Part shown: piece after piece, positions 1 through 6,276 of the stretch
How positions within the stretch are numbered: the stretch's first letter is position 1
Layout: each line of letters opens with the position of its first letter
NCBI GenBank assembly: GCA_950071955.1
Contig: CATMOC010000158.1
Location: 1-7,848, forward strand
Reading direction: 5' to 3'
DNA length: 7,848 bases
Origin: an uncultured Mesorhizobium sp.
GTDB lineage: Bacteria > Pseudomonadota > Alphaproteobacteria > Rhizobiales > Rhizobiaceae
Notes under the pieces: generated by a model
The model's input: only the letters and a program-made list of their open reading frames with translations
What the model was told of the DNA's origin: nothing
Database searches by the model: none
Translations under genes and position numbers: made by a program

Positions 1-6
1 CCATCC

Positions 7-855
7 ATGTCTTACATCGTGCCTCAGGAATTCGCGTCGAAGATGATCGACGCGGGAGAATCGAAGGTCTTCATGTCCACCAAGGACACGTTGATCCGGG
101 CCTACATGGCCGGCGCCATCCTGGCGCTCGCCGCCGCATTTGCCGTCACCATCACCGTCAATACCGGGCAGCCCCTGATCGGCGCCCTGTTGTTCCCGGT
201 CGGCTTCTGCATGCTCTACCTGCTGGGGTTCGATCTGCTCACAGGCGTCTTCACTCTGGTGCCGCTGGCGCTGATCGCCAAGCGCCCTGGCGTCACCCTC
301 GGCGGTGTGCTGCGCAACTGGGGCCTGGTCTTCATCGGCAACTTCGCTGGCGCCATGACCACCGCCGTCTTCATGGCGATCATCTTCACGATGGGTTTCA
401 GCCATGCGCCCGACGCGGTGGGGGAGAAGATCGGCCACATCGGCGAGGCGCGTACGCTCGGTTACGCCGCCGCCGGAGCCTCGGGCATGCTCACCCTCTT
501 CATCCGCGCCGTGATGTGCAACTGGATGGTCTCGACGGGGGTCGTCGCGGCAATGATGTCGACGTCGGTTTCCGGCAAGGTGATCGGAATGTGGATGCCG
601 ATCCTGATATTCTTCTATCTCGGTTTCGAGCACTCCATCGTGAACATGTTCCTGTTCCCCTCCGGCATCATGCTCGGTGGCCAGTTCACCTGGGCCGACT
701 ATTTCCTCTGGAACGAGATCCCCACCGTGATCGGCAATCTCGTCGGCGGCGTCACCTTCGTCGGCGCCATGATCTATGCCACCCACTACAAGACCTCGCC
801 GCAGCGGGCACGCCCATCCGACCTGCGTGGCGGCATCCCGGTCGCCGCCGAGTAA
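7..855 (+). CDS. Formate/nitrite transporter (FNT) family channel, NirC-like
   Basis: This 282-residue inner-membrane protein is a pentameric-type FNT channel for small monovalent anions; nitrite is the likely substrate given the nitrogen genes downstream. About six hydrophobic segments are visible (near residues 30-52, 58-80, 103-128, 160-183, 193-215, 238-260). Family hallmarks are FPVGF (63-67), NWGLVFIGNFAGA (104-116), RAVMCNW (167-173), GFEHSIVNMF (206-215) and NEIPTVIGNLVGG (236-248). His209 matches the conserved pore histidine, and Phe202 lies seven residues before it, the same spacing as the constriction Phe/His pair of FocA. Length is normal for the family. The start is the ATG at 7, but only 6 nt precede it and the frame is open to the edge, so its ribosome site is unseen and an upstream start is possible. 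Formate or another anion cannot be excluded; the family call is firm, the substrate is inferred. Confidence 0.93.
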   Translation: MSYIVPQEFASKMIDAGESKVFMSTKDTLIRAYMAGAILALAAAFAVTITVNTGQPLIGALLFPVGFCMLYLLGFDLLTGVFTLVPLALIAKRPGVTLGGVLRNWGLVFIGNFAGAMTTAVFMAIIFTMGFSHAPDAVGEKIGHIGEARTLGYAAAGASGMLTLFIRAVMCNWMVSTGVVAAMMSTSVSGKVIGMWMPILIFFYLGFEHSIVNMFLFPSGIMLGGQFTWADYFLWNEIPTVIGNLVGGVTFVGAMIYATHYKTSPQRARPSDLRGGIPVAAE

Positions 856-864
856 GCCGGGAGC

Positions 865-891
865 GCGGTCCCGCCTTCTGAGCGGGACCGC
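865..891 (+). promoter_or_regulatory. Intercistronic perfect stem-loop between the FNT gene and the phosphatase-kinase
   Basis: Ten bases, GCGGTCCCGC (865-874), are followed by a 7-nt loop and their exact reverse complement GCGGGACCGC (882-891). The stem begins 9 nt after the FNT stop codon and ends 8 nt before the GGAGA ribosome site of the next gene. No T-run follows, so it is not a textbook intrinsic terminator. It may instead protect the FNT transcript from 3' decay, or partly uncouple FNT expression from the three downstream genes. The structure is seen directly; the role is inferred. Confidence 0.6.
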
Positions 892-909
892 ATCCTGCCG
901 GAGAAGCCG

Positions 910-2646
910 ATGCTCCAGGACCTTAACCGTCAAAAACTCGCAGTTACGATCGGCCAGCATTCCGCCGCCGGGCGAAAGACGCTGAACCAGGATTTTCACG
1001 GCGCGCTGGTTCCGGTCGGCGCGGCACTCGCCCTGAAAGGCGTGGCGCTCGCGCTGGCCGATGGGATCTCATCGAGCCCCGTCGCCCATGTGGCCGCCGA
1101 AACGGCGGTCAAGAGCTTCCTGGACGACTATTACTGCACGTCCGATACGTGGACGGTGAAGATCGCCGCAAGCCGTGTGATCGAAGCCGTGAATTCATGG
1201 TTGAACGCCCAGAACGGCGGGACATCCGATCGCAATCGCGGCTATCTCACGACCTTCAGCGCGCTCGTCCTGAAGGGCCGCCAGGCGCATGTGTTTCACA
1301 TCGGCGATAGCCGCGTGTGGCGGTTCGGCGGCGGTGGCCTCGAGCAGATTACGAACGATCACCGCGTCGAAATCTCCGCGGAGGAAAGCTATCTCGCCCG
1401 TGCGCTCGGCGCAGCCGCTTCCGTCGAGATCGACTACAGCCGGTTCGACATCGAGGCCGGCGACGTCTTCGTGCTGACGACGGACGGTGTTCACGACCAT
1501 GTCCCGCCGCGCGCGATCGCGGCACGCATCGCCGAAGCCTCCGACCTCGACGAGGCGGCCCGCGACCTCGTCGCGCTTGCCCTGTCCCACGGCAGTGCCG
1601 ACAACCTCACCATCCAGATCGTGCGCATCGACGCCCTGCCGCCGGCCGATGCGGCTACGGCGCTCGGCGAAAGCGAAACGCTGCCACCGGCGGCCCTGCC
1701 GCAGCCGCCTTGCGATTTCGAAGGCTATCGCATCGTTCGCGCGCTCCACGCGAGCAGCCGCAGCCATATCTTTCTCGCGACCGACCTGAGGAACGGAGAT
1801 CGTGTCGCTCTCAAGGTTCCCTCGATCGACCTGCGGGACGACCCGGACTACCTGCGCCGCTTCGCCATGGAGGAATGGATCGCCCGCCGCATCTCCTCGC
1901 CGCATGTCGTCAGTCCGGCGCCGGCGCCCCATGAGCGGAAAAGCCTCTACATTGTTACCGAATTCATCGAGGGACAGACCCTCCGTCAGTGGATGGCCGA
2001 CAATCCTTCGCCCGGCCTCGAGGCGGTGCGCGGTGTCGTCGAGCAGATCGCGCGGGGCCTGCGCGCGTTTCACCGCAAGGAAATGCTGCATCAGGACCTG
2101 CGACCCGAGAACGTGATGATCGACGGCGAGGGCACGGTGAAGATCATCGACCTCGGGTCGGTGCGTGTCGCGGGCGTCCTGGAAGCGATGCCGGACCTCG
2201 ACGACGGAGAGATGCTCGGTACCGTCCAGTATTCCGCGCCCGAATATTTTCTCGGCCAGGGCGGCAGCGAGCGCTCCGATCTCTTCTCGCTCGGCGTGAT
2301 CGCCTATGAAATGCTGACGGGACGGCTGCCCTACGGCGCCCGCGTGGCGCGCGCGCGTACCGCCCGCGCCCAAGCGAAGCTCTCATACGTCCCGGCTGCC
2401 TCGTTCGATCCGCGCGTACCGGACTGGGTCGACGGGGCGCTGCGCAAGGCCGTGCATCCGTCGCCGCTGCGCCGTCACGAAGCGCTGAGCGAATTTCTCG
2501 CCGACCTGCGTACGCCCAACCCGGCCTTCCGGACCCGTTCGGTACCGCTCGCCGAGCGGGACCCCGTCGCCTTCTGGAAAGGGGTCTCGGCGTTGCTCAC
2601 GCTCGTGATCCTCCTACTCGCCTACCTGCTGCTCGAACCCCGCTGA
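910..2646 (+). CDS. PP2C-type phosphatase fused to Ser/Thr protein kinase, C-terminal membrane anchor
   Basis: This 578-residue protein joins two opposing signalling activities. The N-terminal PP2C/SpoIIE-like domain (about 10-240) keeps metal-binding positions in NQD (26-28), ADG (50-52), GDSR (132-135), TDGVHD (191-196) and DN (231-232). A Pro/Ala linker (about 243-268) leads to a kinase domain (about 270-535) with Lys302 in VALK, Glu321/322 in helix C, HQDLRPEN (394-401), DLG (414-416), APE (443-445) and SDLFSLGV (456-463). One hydrophobic segment (about 557-575) ends the protein, so both domains probably face the cytoplasm. Departures from canonical kinases are loss of the glycine-rich loop, HQD for HRD, Arg for the catalytic-loop Lys and DLG for DFG. 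From memory, similar phosphatase-kinase genes lie in assimilatory nitrate/nitrite clusters of Proteobacteria. A GGAGA ribosome site 5 nt before the ATG supports the start. Substrates are unknown, and kinase activity is not certain. Confidence 0.92.
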   Translation: MLQDLNRQKLAVTIGQHSAAGRKTLNQDFHGALVPVGAALALKGVALALADGISSSPVAHVAAETAVKSFLDDYYCTSDTWTVKIAASRVIEAVNSWLNAQNGGTSDRNRGYLTTFSALVLKGRQAHVFHIGDSRVWRFGGGGLEQITNDHRVEISAEESYLARALGAAASVEIDYSRFDIEAGDVFVLTTDGVHDHVPPRAIAARIAEASDLDEAARDLVALALSHGSADNLTIQIVRIDALPPADAATALGESETLPPAALPQPPCDFEGYRIVRALHASSRSHIFLATDLRNGDRVALKVPSIDLRDDPDYLRRFAMEEWIARRISSPHVVSPAPAPHERKSLYIVTEFIEGQTLRQWMADNPSPGLEAVRGVVEQIARGLRAFHRKEMLHQDLRPENVMIDGEGTVKIIDLGSVRVAGVLEAMPDLDDGEMLGTVQYSAPEYFLGQGGSERSDLFSLGVIAYEMLTGRLPYGARVARARTARAQAKLSYVPAASFDPRVPDWVDGALRKAVHPSPLRRHEALSEFLADLRTPNPAFRTRSVPLAERDPVAFWKGVSALLTLVILLLAYLLLEPR

Positions 2647-2650
2647 ACCG

Positions 2651-3112
2651 ATGGAGACACCTTTGGAAATGATGACCCGCGAAGATGTGACTGCCATGAT
2701 CCTGTCGGCCAAGCGGCAGGCCGGGCTGACTTGGGAGGGGATTGCGGCGTCGATCGGCATGTCGCCGGTCTGGACCCATTCGGCCGCGATGGGCATGAAC
2801 GCCATGCCCGCCGAAAAGGCGGTCGCGATGGTGGATGCGCTCGGCCTGCCCCAGGAGGCGGCGCTGGTGCTTCAGGAAAGCCCGACCAAGGTGTGGCAGC
2901 AGGCCGTTCCGACAGATCCCTGCATCTACCGTCTCTACGAAATCGTCGGCGTCTACGGCCCGACCATCAAGGCGCTGATCCACGAGAAGTTCGGCGACGG
3001 AATCATGTCGGCGATCGATTTCGACATGTCTGTGACGCGCGTCGCTCATCCCAAGGGCGACCGCGTCAAGGTCGAGATGTCCGGCAAGTACCTCGCCTAC
3101 AACGCCTGGTGA
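2651..3112 (+). CDS. cynS: Cyanate hydratase (cyanase)
   Basis: Cyanase converts cyanate and bicarbonate to ammonium and CO2 (via carbamate), detoxifying cyanate and supplying nitrogen. The 153-residue protein has the usual length: an N-terminal helix-turn-helix-like helical domain (about 9-80) and the C-terminal catalytic dimerisation domain. Catalytic Arg94, Glu97 and Ser120 lie in IYRLYEIVGVYG (92-103) and HEKFGDGIMSAIDF (111-124) and correspond to E. coli Arg96, Glu99 and Ser122. The YEIVGVYGPTIKALIHEKFG wording resembles the plant/fungal-like version of the family more than E. coli CynS. The gene begins 4 nt after the kinase stop without a clear ribosome site, which suggests translational coupling. 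In-frame ATGs at 2669 and 2672 would give MMTREDVT or MTREDVT, a common family start, so the true start may be 18-21 nt later. No cyanate transporter is adjacent apart from the FNT channel. Confidence 0.96.
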   Translation: METPLEMMTREDVTAMILSAKRQAGLTWEGIAASIGMSPVWTHSAAMGMNAMPAEKAVAMVDALGLPQEAALVLQESPTKVWQQAVPTDPCIYRLYEIVGVYGPTIKALIHEKFGDGIMSAIDFDMSVTRVAHPKGDRVKVEMSGKYLAYNAW

Positions 3113-3125
3113 GGCGGGCGTTCCG

Positions 3126-4628
3126 ATGAACACGGGTCCTCAGGAATCGGGAGCATCGTCGATGCAGGTCGTGTCGAGACTCCCGAGTGAAACTGCACCG
3201 GCGCGCATTCGGCCGCTCGCCGTACTCCCCGTCTTTCTCGATCTGGCGGGCAAGCGCGCGATCGTGGCCGGCGGGTCGGAGGGCGCCGCCTGGAAGGCCG
3301 AATTGCTCGCCGCGGCAGGCGCCCGCGTAGAGATATTTGCGTCGACGCCGGACCTGTCGGACGAAATGCGGCGCATCGTGGGCCGCGAGAGCGCGGTCGT
3401 CCTGCGCGAACGGAAGTGGCGCCCGGCCGACCTGACCGGTGCGGCGGTCGCCCTCGCAGATGCTGGCGACGAGGCCGAAGCCGCAGCCTTCGAGGCCGCA
3501 GCGCGCACTGCCGGAGCTGCCTGCAACGTCATCGACAGGCCTGCTTTCTGCCATTTCCAGTTCGGTTGCATCGTCAACCGCTCTCCGGTCGTGGTCGGCA
3601 TTTCGACGACGGGCGCCGCACCGATCCTCGGCCAAGCGATCCGCCGTCGCATCGAAACCCTGCTGCCGCCGGCACTGGCGCAATGGGCCGCGCTGGCGCG
3701 CGATCTGCGGGCTCAAGTCGCCGAAACGCTCACCGCCGGAGCGCGGCGCCGCGCGTTCTGGGAAAGCCTGGCCGACCGCGCCTTCGGACCGGCCCCGACC
3801 GACGCCGCGGAGGCCGAACTGCGCGAGGCGGCGGTGGTCGGGCCAAGCGGAGGGCCGCGCGGACATGTCACCTTCGTCGGGGCAGGCCCGGGAGACGGCG
3901 AACTGCTGACGCTGAAGGCGGTGCGCGCCCTGCAGGCCGCCGACGTGATCCTGTTCGACGATCTGGTTTCCGACGACGTGCTCGAACTGGCGCGACGCGA
4001 GGCCAAGCGCATCCTGGTCGGCAAGCGCGCTGGGCGGCCGAGCTGCAAACAGGACGAGATCAACCACATGATGGTGAGTCTGGCAAAGGCCGGCCGCCGT
4101 GTCGTGCGGCTCAAGTCCGGCGACCCGATGATCTTCGGCCGAGCGGGCGAGGAGATCGAGGCTCTGTTGCGCGAAGATATCAGCTACGATGTCGTTCCGG
4201 GCATCACGGCCGGCCTCGCCATGGCCGCGGCGCTGGGCGTTTCGCTGACGCATCGCGACGGAGCCAGGTCGGTGCGTTTCGTCACCGGTCACTCGAAACG
4301 CGGCGGCCTTCCGGAGGATCTGGACTGGCGGTCCATTGCGGACCCGAGCGCGACGACGATCTTCTACATGGGAGGGCGCACGGCCGGCGAGATCGCGGCT
4401 CGCCTCATCGCGCACGGCATGGCGCGAAGCACACCGGTCGTCATTGCCGCGGATGTCGGCCGCGCCGGTCAGGAACTGCTCACCGGCTGCCTTTCGATGC
4501 TGGCGGATCTTCCTGCGGGGCCCGCCAGTTCGAACCCGGTCCTGATCGGGATCGGTAACGTGTTTGGCGCATGCATCAAGGGTGTGCCTCTGCACCAAGC
4601 CGCAGGACGCTCGACCGGGTCGACTTGA
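3126..4628 (+). CDS. cysG: Siroheme synthase CysG (uroporphyrinogen-III methyltransferase / precorrin-2 dehydrogenase / ferrochelatase)
   Basis: The cytoplasmic enzyme converts uroporphyrinogen III to siroheme, the cofactor of assimilatory nitrite and sulfite reductases. The 500 residues follow full-length CysG order. A dehydrogenase/ferrochelatase half has LPVFLDLAGKRAIVAGG (34-50), CNVIDRPAFCHFQFG (133-147) and NRSPVVVGIS (151-160). After a helical linker, the SAM methyltransferase half has VGAGPGD (251-257), GKRAG (299-303), RLKSGDP (328-334) and VVPGITA (356-362). The nucleotide loop reads GGSEGAAWKAE where GGGxVAxRK is usual, and the ATDD stretch of enteric CysG reads ADAGDE; the latter type is common in alphaproteobacteria. 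The gene lies 13 nt after cynS in the nitrite/cyanate operon, arguing for a role in nitrite reduction. The ATG at 3126 has GAGG 11 nt upstream; the ATG at 3162 (488 residues) has a better-placed GGGAG at 3149-3153 and may be the true start. Confidence 0.95.
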   Translation: MNTGPQESGASSMQVVSRLPSETAPARIRPLAVLPVFLDLAGKRAIVAGGSEGAAWKAELLAAAGARVEIFASTPDLSDEMRRIVGRESAVVLRERKWRPADLTGAAVALADAGDEAEAAAFEAAARTAGAACNVIDRPAFCHFQFGCIVNRSPVVVGISTTGAAPILGQAIRRRIETLLPPALAQWAALARDLRAQVAETLTAGARRRAFWESLADRAFGPAPTDAAEAELREAAVVGPSGGPRGHVTFVGAGPGDGELLTLKAVRALQAADVILFDDLVSDDVLELARREAKRILVGKRAGRPSCKQDEINHMMVSLAKAGRRVVRLKSGDPMIFGRAGEEIEALLREDISYDVVPGITAGLAMAAALGVSLTHRDGARSVRFVTGHSKRGGLPEDLDWRSIADPSATTIFYMGGRTAGEIAARLIAHGMARSTPVVIAADVGRAGQELLTGCLSMLADLPAGPASSNPVLIGIGNVFGACIKGVPLHQAAGRSTGST

Positions 4629-4721
4629 ACGGGCCGGCATCTGGCGCCTTGCTCCCGTTCGACGAGCGACCAAAGAACGGTCGATGAGCCCACCCCGCAC
4701 GTTGCGAATTGTCTTCCCGCA

Positions 4722-4741
4722 ATGCCGACAACCCTCGGCAT
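4722..4741. repeat. 7-bp inverted repeat with 6-nt loop, possible transcript-end hairpin
   Basis: ATGCCGA (4722-4728) and TCGGCAT (4735-4741) are exact reverse complements around CAACCC. It lies 94 nt past the cysG stop. No T-run follows, so a terminator role for the left operon is only a guess; a 7-bp stem can also occur by chance in GC-rich DNA. Confidence 0.35.
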
Positions 4742-4883
4742 GCGAACGGGGTGCCGCTTTTCGTTCATCGGGACTATGGGCACGGTTCCCCGAGGCAGAT
4801 CGACGAGCGTCGGGGAGTTCAAGCGTCTCTTGCCTGTCGAATGCAGAGTTGACGCGACATTGATCGTCACCAAGAACCTGGCC

Positions 4884-4915
4884 GATGGCGCACCCCACGG
4901 CAGGAATGCGCCATC
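4884..4915. terminator. 9-bp perfect inverted repeat downstream of the serine hydrolase gene, candidate terminator
   Basis: GATGGCGCA (4884-4892) and TGCGCCATC (4907-4915) are exact reverse complements around a 14-nt loop. Read on the - strand, the stem starts 20 nt after the hydrolase stop, a fitting place to end that operon. The sequence beyond it is not T-rich on either strand, so it could be an RNA-end stabiliser, a Rho-assisted stop or a protein site instead. Confidence 0.4.
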
Positions 4916-4929
4916 AGGACCCGGGTCCT
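4916..4929. repeat. 14-bp perfect palindrome AGGACCCGGGTCCT
   Basis: The 14 bases equal their own reverse complement and lie 6 nt beyond the serine hydrolase stop codon (4936-4938), directly next to the 9-bp inverted repeat. It could fold as a short GGAC/GTCC stem in either transcript or form a dyad for a dimeric protein. No known operator is recognised. Confidence 0.45.
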
Positions 4930-4935
4930 TGCGCC

Positions 4936-6192
4936 TTAGTCGTTTCGTTCCTCGATCGAGCCATAGACCATGTTGCGGATGATCCCCCGCAGGAGCATGG
5001 CGTTCTTCGGGGACTGAACCATGTACACGAGGAACATGTCTTCGTGCGGATCGCCGACCATGTACGTTCCGGCCGCTCCGCCCCAGAAGAAGTCGCCGAC
5101 GTTGCCCATCAGTCCCGAGGCACCGTCCCGGGTTCGGACCGCGACGCCGAGCCCGAAGCCGTAGCCGTCGCCCGGAAGGTAGTACTTCCCTCGACCAATC
5201 TCACCGAGTTGGTCGGTCAGCATGTAGTCGACGGTCATCGGCGAAAGGATGCGGACGCCGTCGAGCTCGCCCCGGTTCATCAGCATCTGCATGAACCGCG
5301 CGTAGTCGCGCACGTTCGATACGAGGCCGCCTCCGCCGGTCTCGAACTTGCGCGTTTCCCGCGGATCGAAGACCGGGATGTTGCCGATCATGCGATCATC
5401 GTCCTTCGGCTCGGCGATGAGCGCATGGTCCTGCGGATCGGCGACATGGAAGCCGGTGTGGGTCATGCCGAGCGGTTCGAACACGCGGGCCTTCATGGCT
5501 TCGCCGAGCGACCTGCCGTCGATCACTTCGATCAGGGCGCCGAGCACGTCCGTCGCGCGGCTATACTCCCAGGCGGTACCGGGCTGATGTTCGAGCGGCA
5601 GGGTACCCAGGATCTCGGAGAGTTCGCGGTTGGTGTATCGGCCGTCACCCGGGTTCTTCTCCTTGAGGACCTCGCGCGCGGGGCCGGTGCCGAAGAAGCC
5701 GTAGGTCAGGCCCGCCGTATGGCGCATCAGGTCGAGCACTGTGATGGGCCGCTTGGCCGGCTCGGTCTGCACCGTTCCGTCCGCCGCACGTCCGGTGGCG
5801 ACAGCCATCTCCTTGAACTCGGGCAGGTACTTGTGCAGCGGCGCGGCAAGGTCCAGCTTGCCTTCCTCCACCAGGGCGAGTGCGACCACCGACGTGATCG
5901 GCTTGGTCATCGAATAGATGCGGAATATCGTGTCCTCGGTCATCGGTTCGCCGCCGGAGCTGCGTTTGCCGAGCGCCGAGAGATGCGCGATCTGGCCGTG
6001 GCGCGCGACCAGCACCACCGCGCCGGGAAAATCGCCGGCGCCGATCCTCTCCTGGAACACGGCGTCGACGCGGTCCAGGTGTTCGGCGGAAAGCCCTACG
6101 CTTGCGGGGTCCGCGCGTGGCAGTTCCTCGGTGAACGCAGGCGGCGCCATGATCATGGCAGCGCCCAGCGCGAGATATCGTATCATTTTCAT
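4936..6192 (-). CDS. Exported serine hydrolase, class C beta-lactamase / esterase family
   Basis: This 418-residue protein belongs to the penicillin-binding-protein-like serine hydrolases (beta-lactamase class C, EstB-type esterases, D-aminopeptidases). A basic-hydrophobic leader (about residues 1-20) predicts export to the periplasm. The SxxK motif is SMTK, with nucleophile Ser94 and Lys97; Tyr210 in EYSRATDVLG fits the second catalytic motif; WGGAAGT (370-376) stands where beta-lactamases carry KTG, a replacement typical of esterase-like members. RHTAGLTYG (157-165) and ETGGGGLVSNVRDYARFM (284-301) are also typical. The start ATG has GGGAGGAA a few bases upstream. It follows the TRAP permease fragment by 84 nt on the same strand, so they are probably co-transcribed, and it may release a carboxylic acid that the transporter takes up. 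Antibiotic hydrolysis cannot be claimed; the fold is firm, the substrate unknown. Confidence 0.92.
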   Translation of the reverse strand: MKMIRYLALGAAMIMAPPAFTEELPRADPASVGLSAEHLDRVDAVFQERIGAGDFPGAVVLVARHGQIAHLSALGKRSSGGEPMTEDTIFRIYSMTKPITSVVALALVEEGKLDLAAPLHKYLPEFKEMAVATGRAADGTVQTEPAKRPITVLDLMRHTAGLTYGFFGTGPAREVLKEKNPGDGRYTNRELSEILGTLPLEHQPGTAWEYSRATDVLGALIEVIDGRSLGEAMKARVFEPLGMTHTGFHVADPQDHALIAEPKDDDRMIGNIPVFDPRETRKFETGGGGLVSNVRDYARFMQMLMNRGELDGVRILSPMTVDYMLTDQLGEIGRGKYYLPGDGYGFGLGVAVRTRDGASGLMGNVGDFFWGGAAGTYMVGDPHEDMFLVYMVQSPKNAMLLRGIIRNMVYGSIEERND

Positions 6193-6221
6193 GCTAGTTC
6201 CTCCCTCTGTGAATTGGATTC

Positions 6222-6242
6222 CGGTCGGGCCGTCCTCGACCG
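6222..6242 (-). repeat. Short inverted repeat in the TRAP permease-serine hydrolase gap
   Basis: CGGTCG (6222-6227) and CGACCG (6237-6242) are exact reverse complements with a 9-nt loop, within the 84-nt gap between the two - strand genes. It could form a small intercistronic hairpin, but six base pairs in GC-rich DNA may be chance. No promoter for the hydrolase alone was recognised in this gap. Confidence 0.25.
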
Positions 6243-6276
6243 CGTCATGGCTCCCAATCGCGTCGTGCCACCACGG

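Larger units (their letters stand above)
4629..4935. other. Non-coding gap between convergent genes
   Basis: These 307 bases lie between the 3' ends of cysG (+) and the serine hydrolase gene (-). Small open frames here have no recognisable motifs or credible ribosome sites and overlap across strands, so I call no gene. The gap holds at least three inverted repeats (described separately) and should contain the ends of both transcripts, but I see no stem followed by a run of T on either strand. No promoter or RNA gene was recognised. Confidence 0.7.

Noticed and set aside
865..891. Calling the first stem-loop an intrinsic terminator
   Set aside because: The stem is strong but no T-run follows, and the next three genes are tightly linked to the same transcript direction, so I list it as a regulatory or stability element instead.
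1195..2373. Open frame of 392 codons on the - strand opposite the phosphatase-kinase
   Set aside because: Antisense shadow; no motif, no ribosome site, and it spans the clearly conserved PP2C and kinase motifs on the + strand.
3066..4898. Open frame of 610 codons on the - strand opposite cysG
   Set aside because: It is the antisense shadow of a GC-rich gene: very rich in Arg/Ala/Gly/Asp, no recognisable motif, no credible ribosome site, while the + strand encodes a full CysG with all domain motifs.
4564..4982. Small + strand open frames overlapping the end of cysG and the intergenic gap
   Set aside because: No recognisable motif, no clear ribosome site, Arg/Ser-rich shadow composition, and partial overlap with the convergent hydrolase gene.
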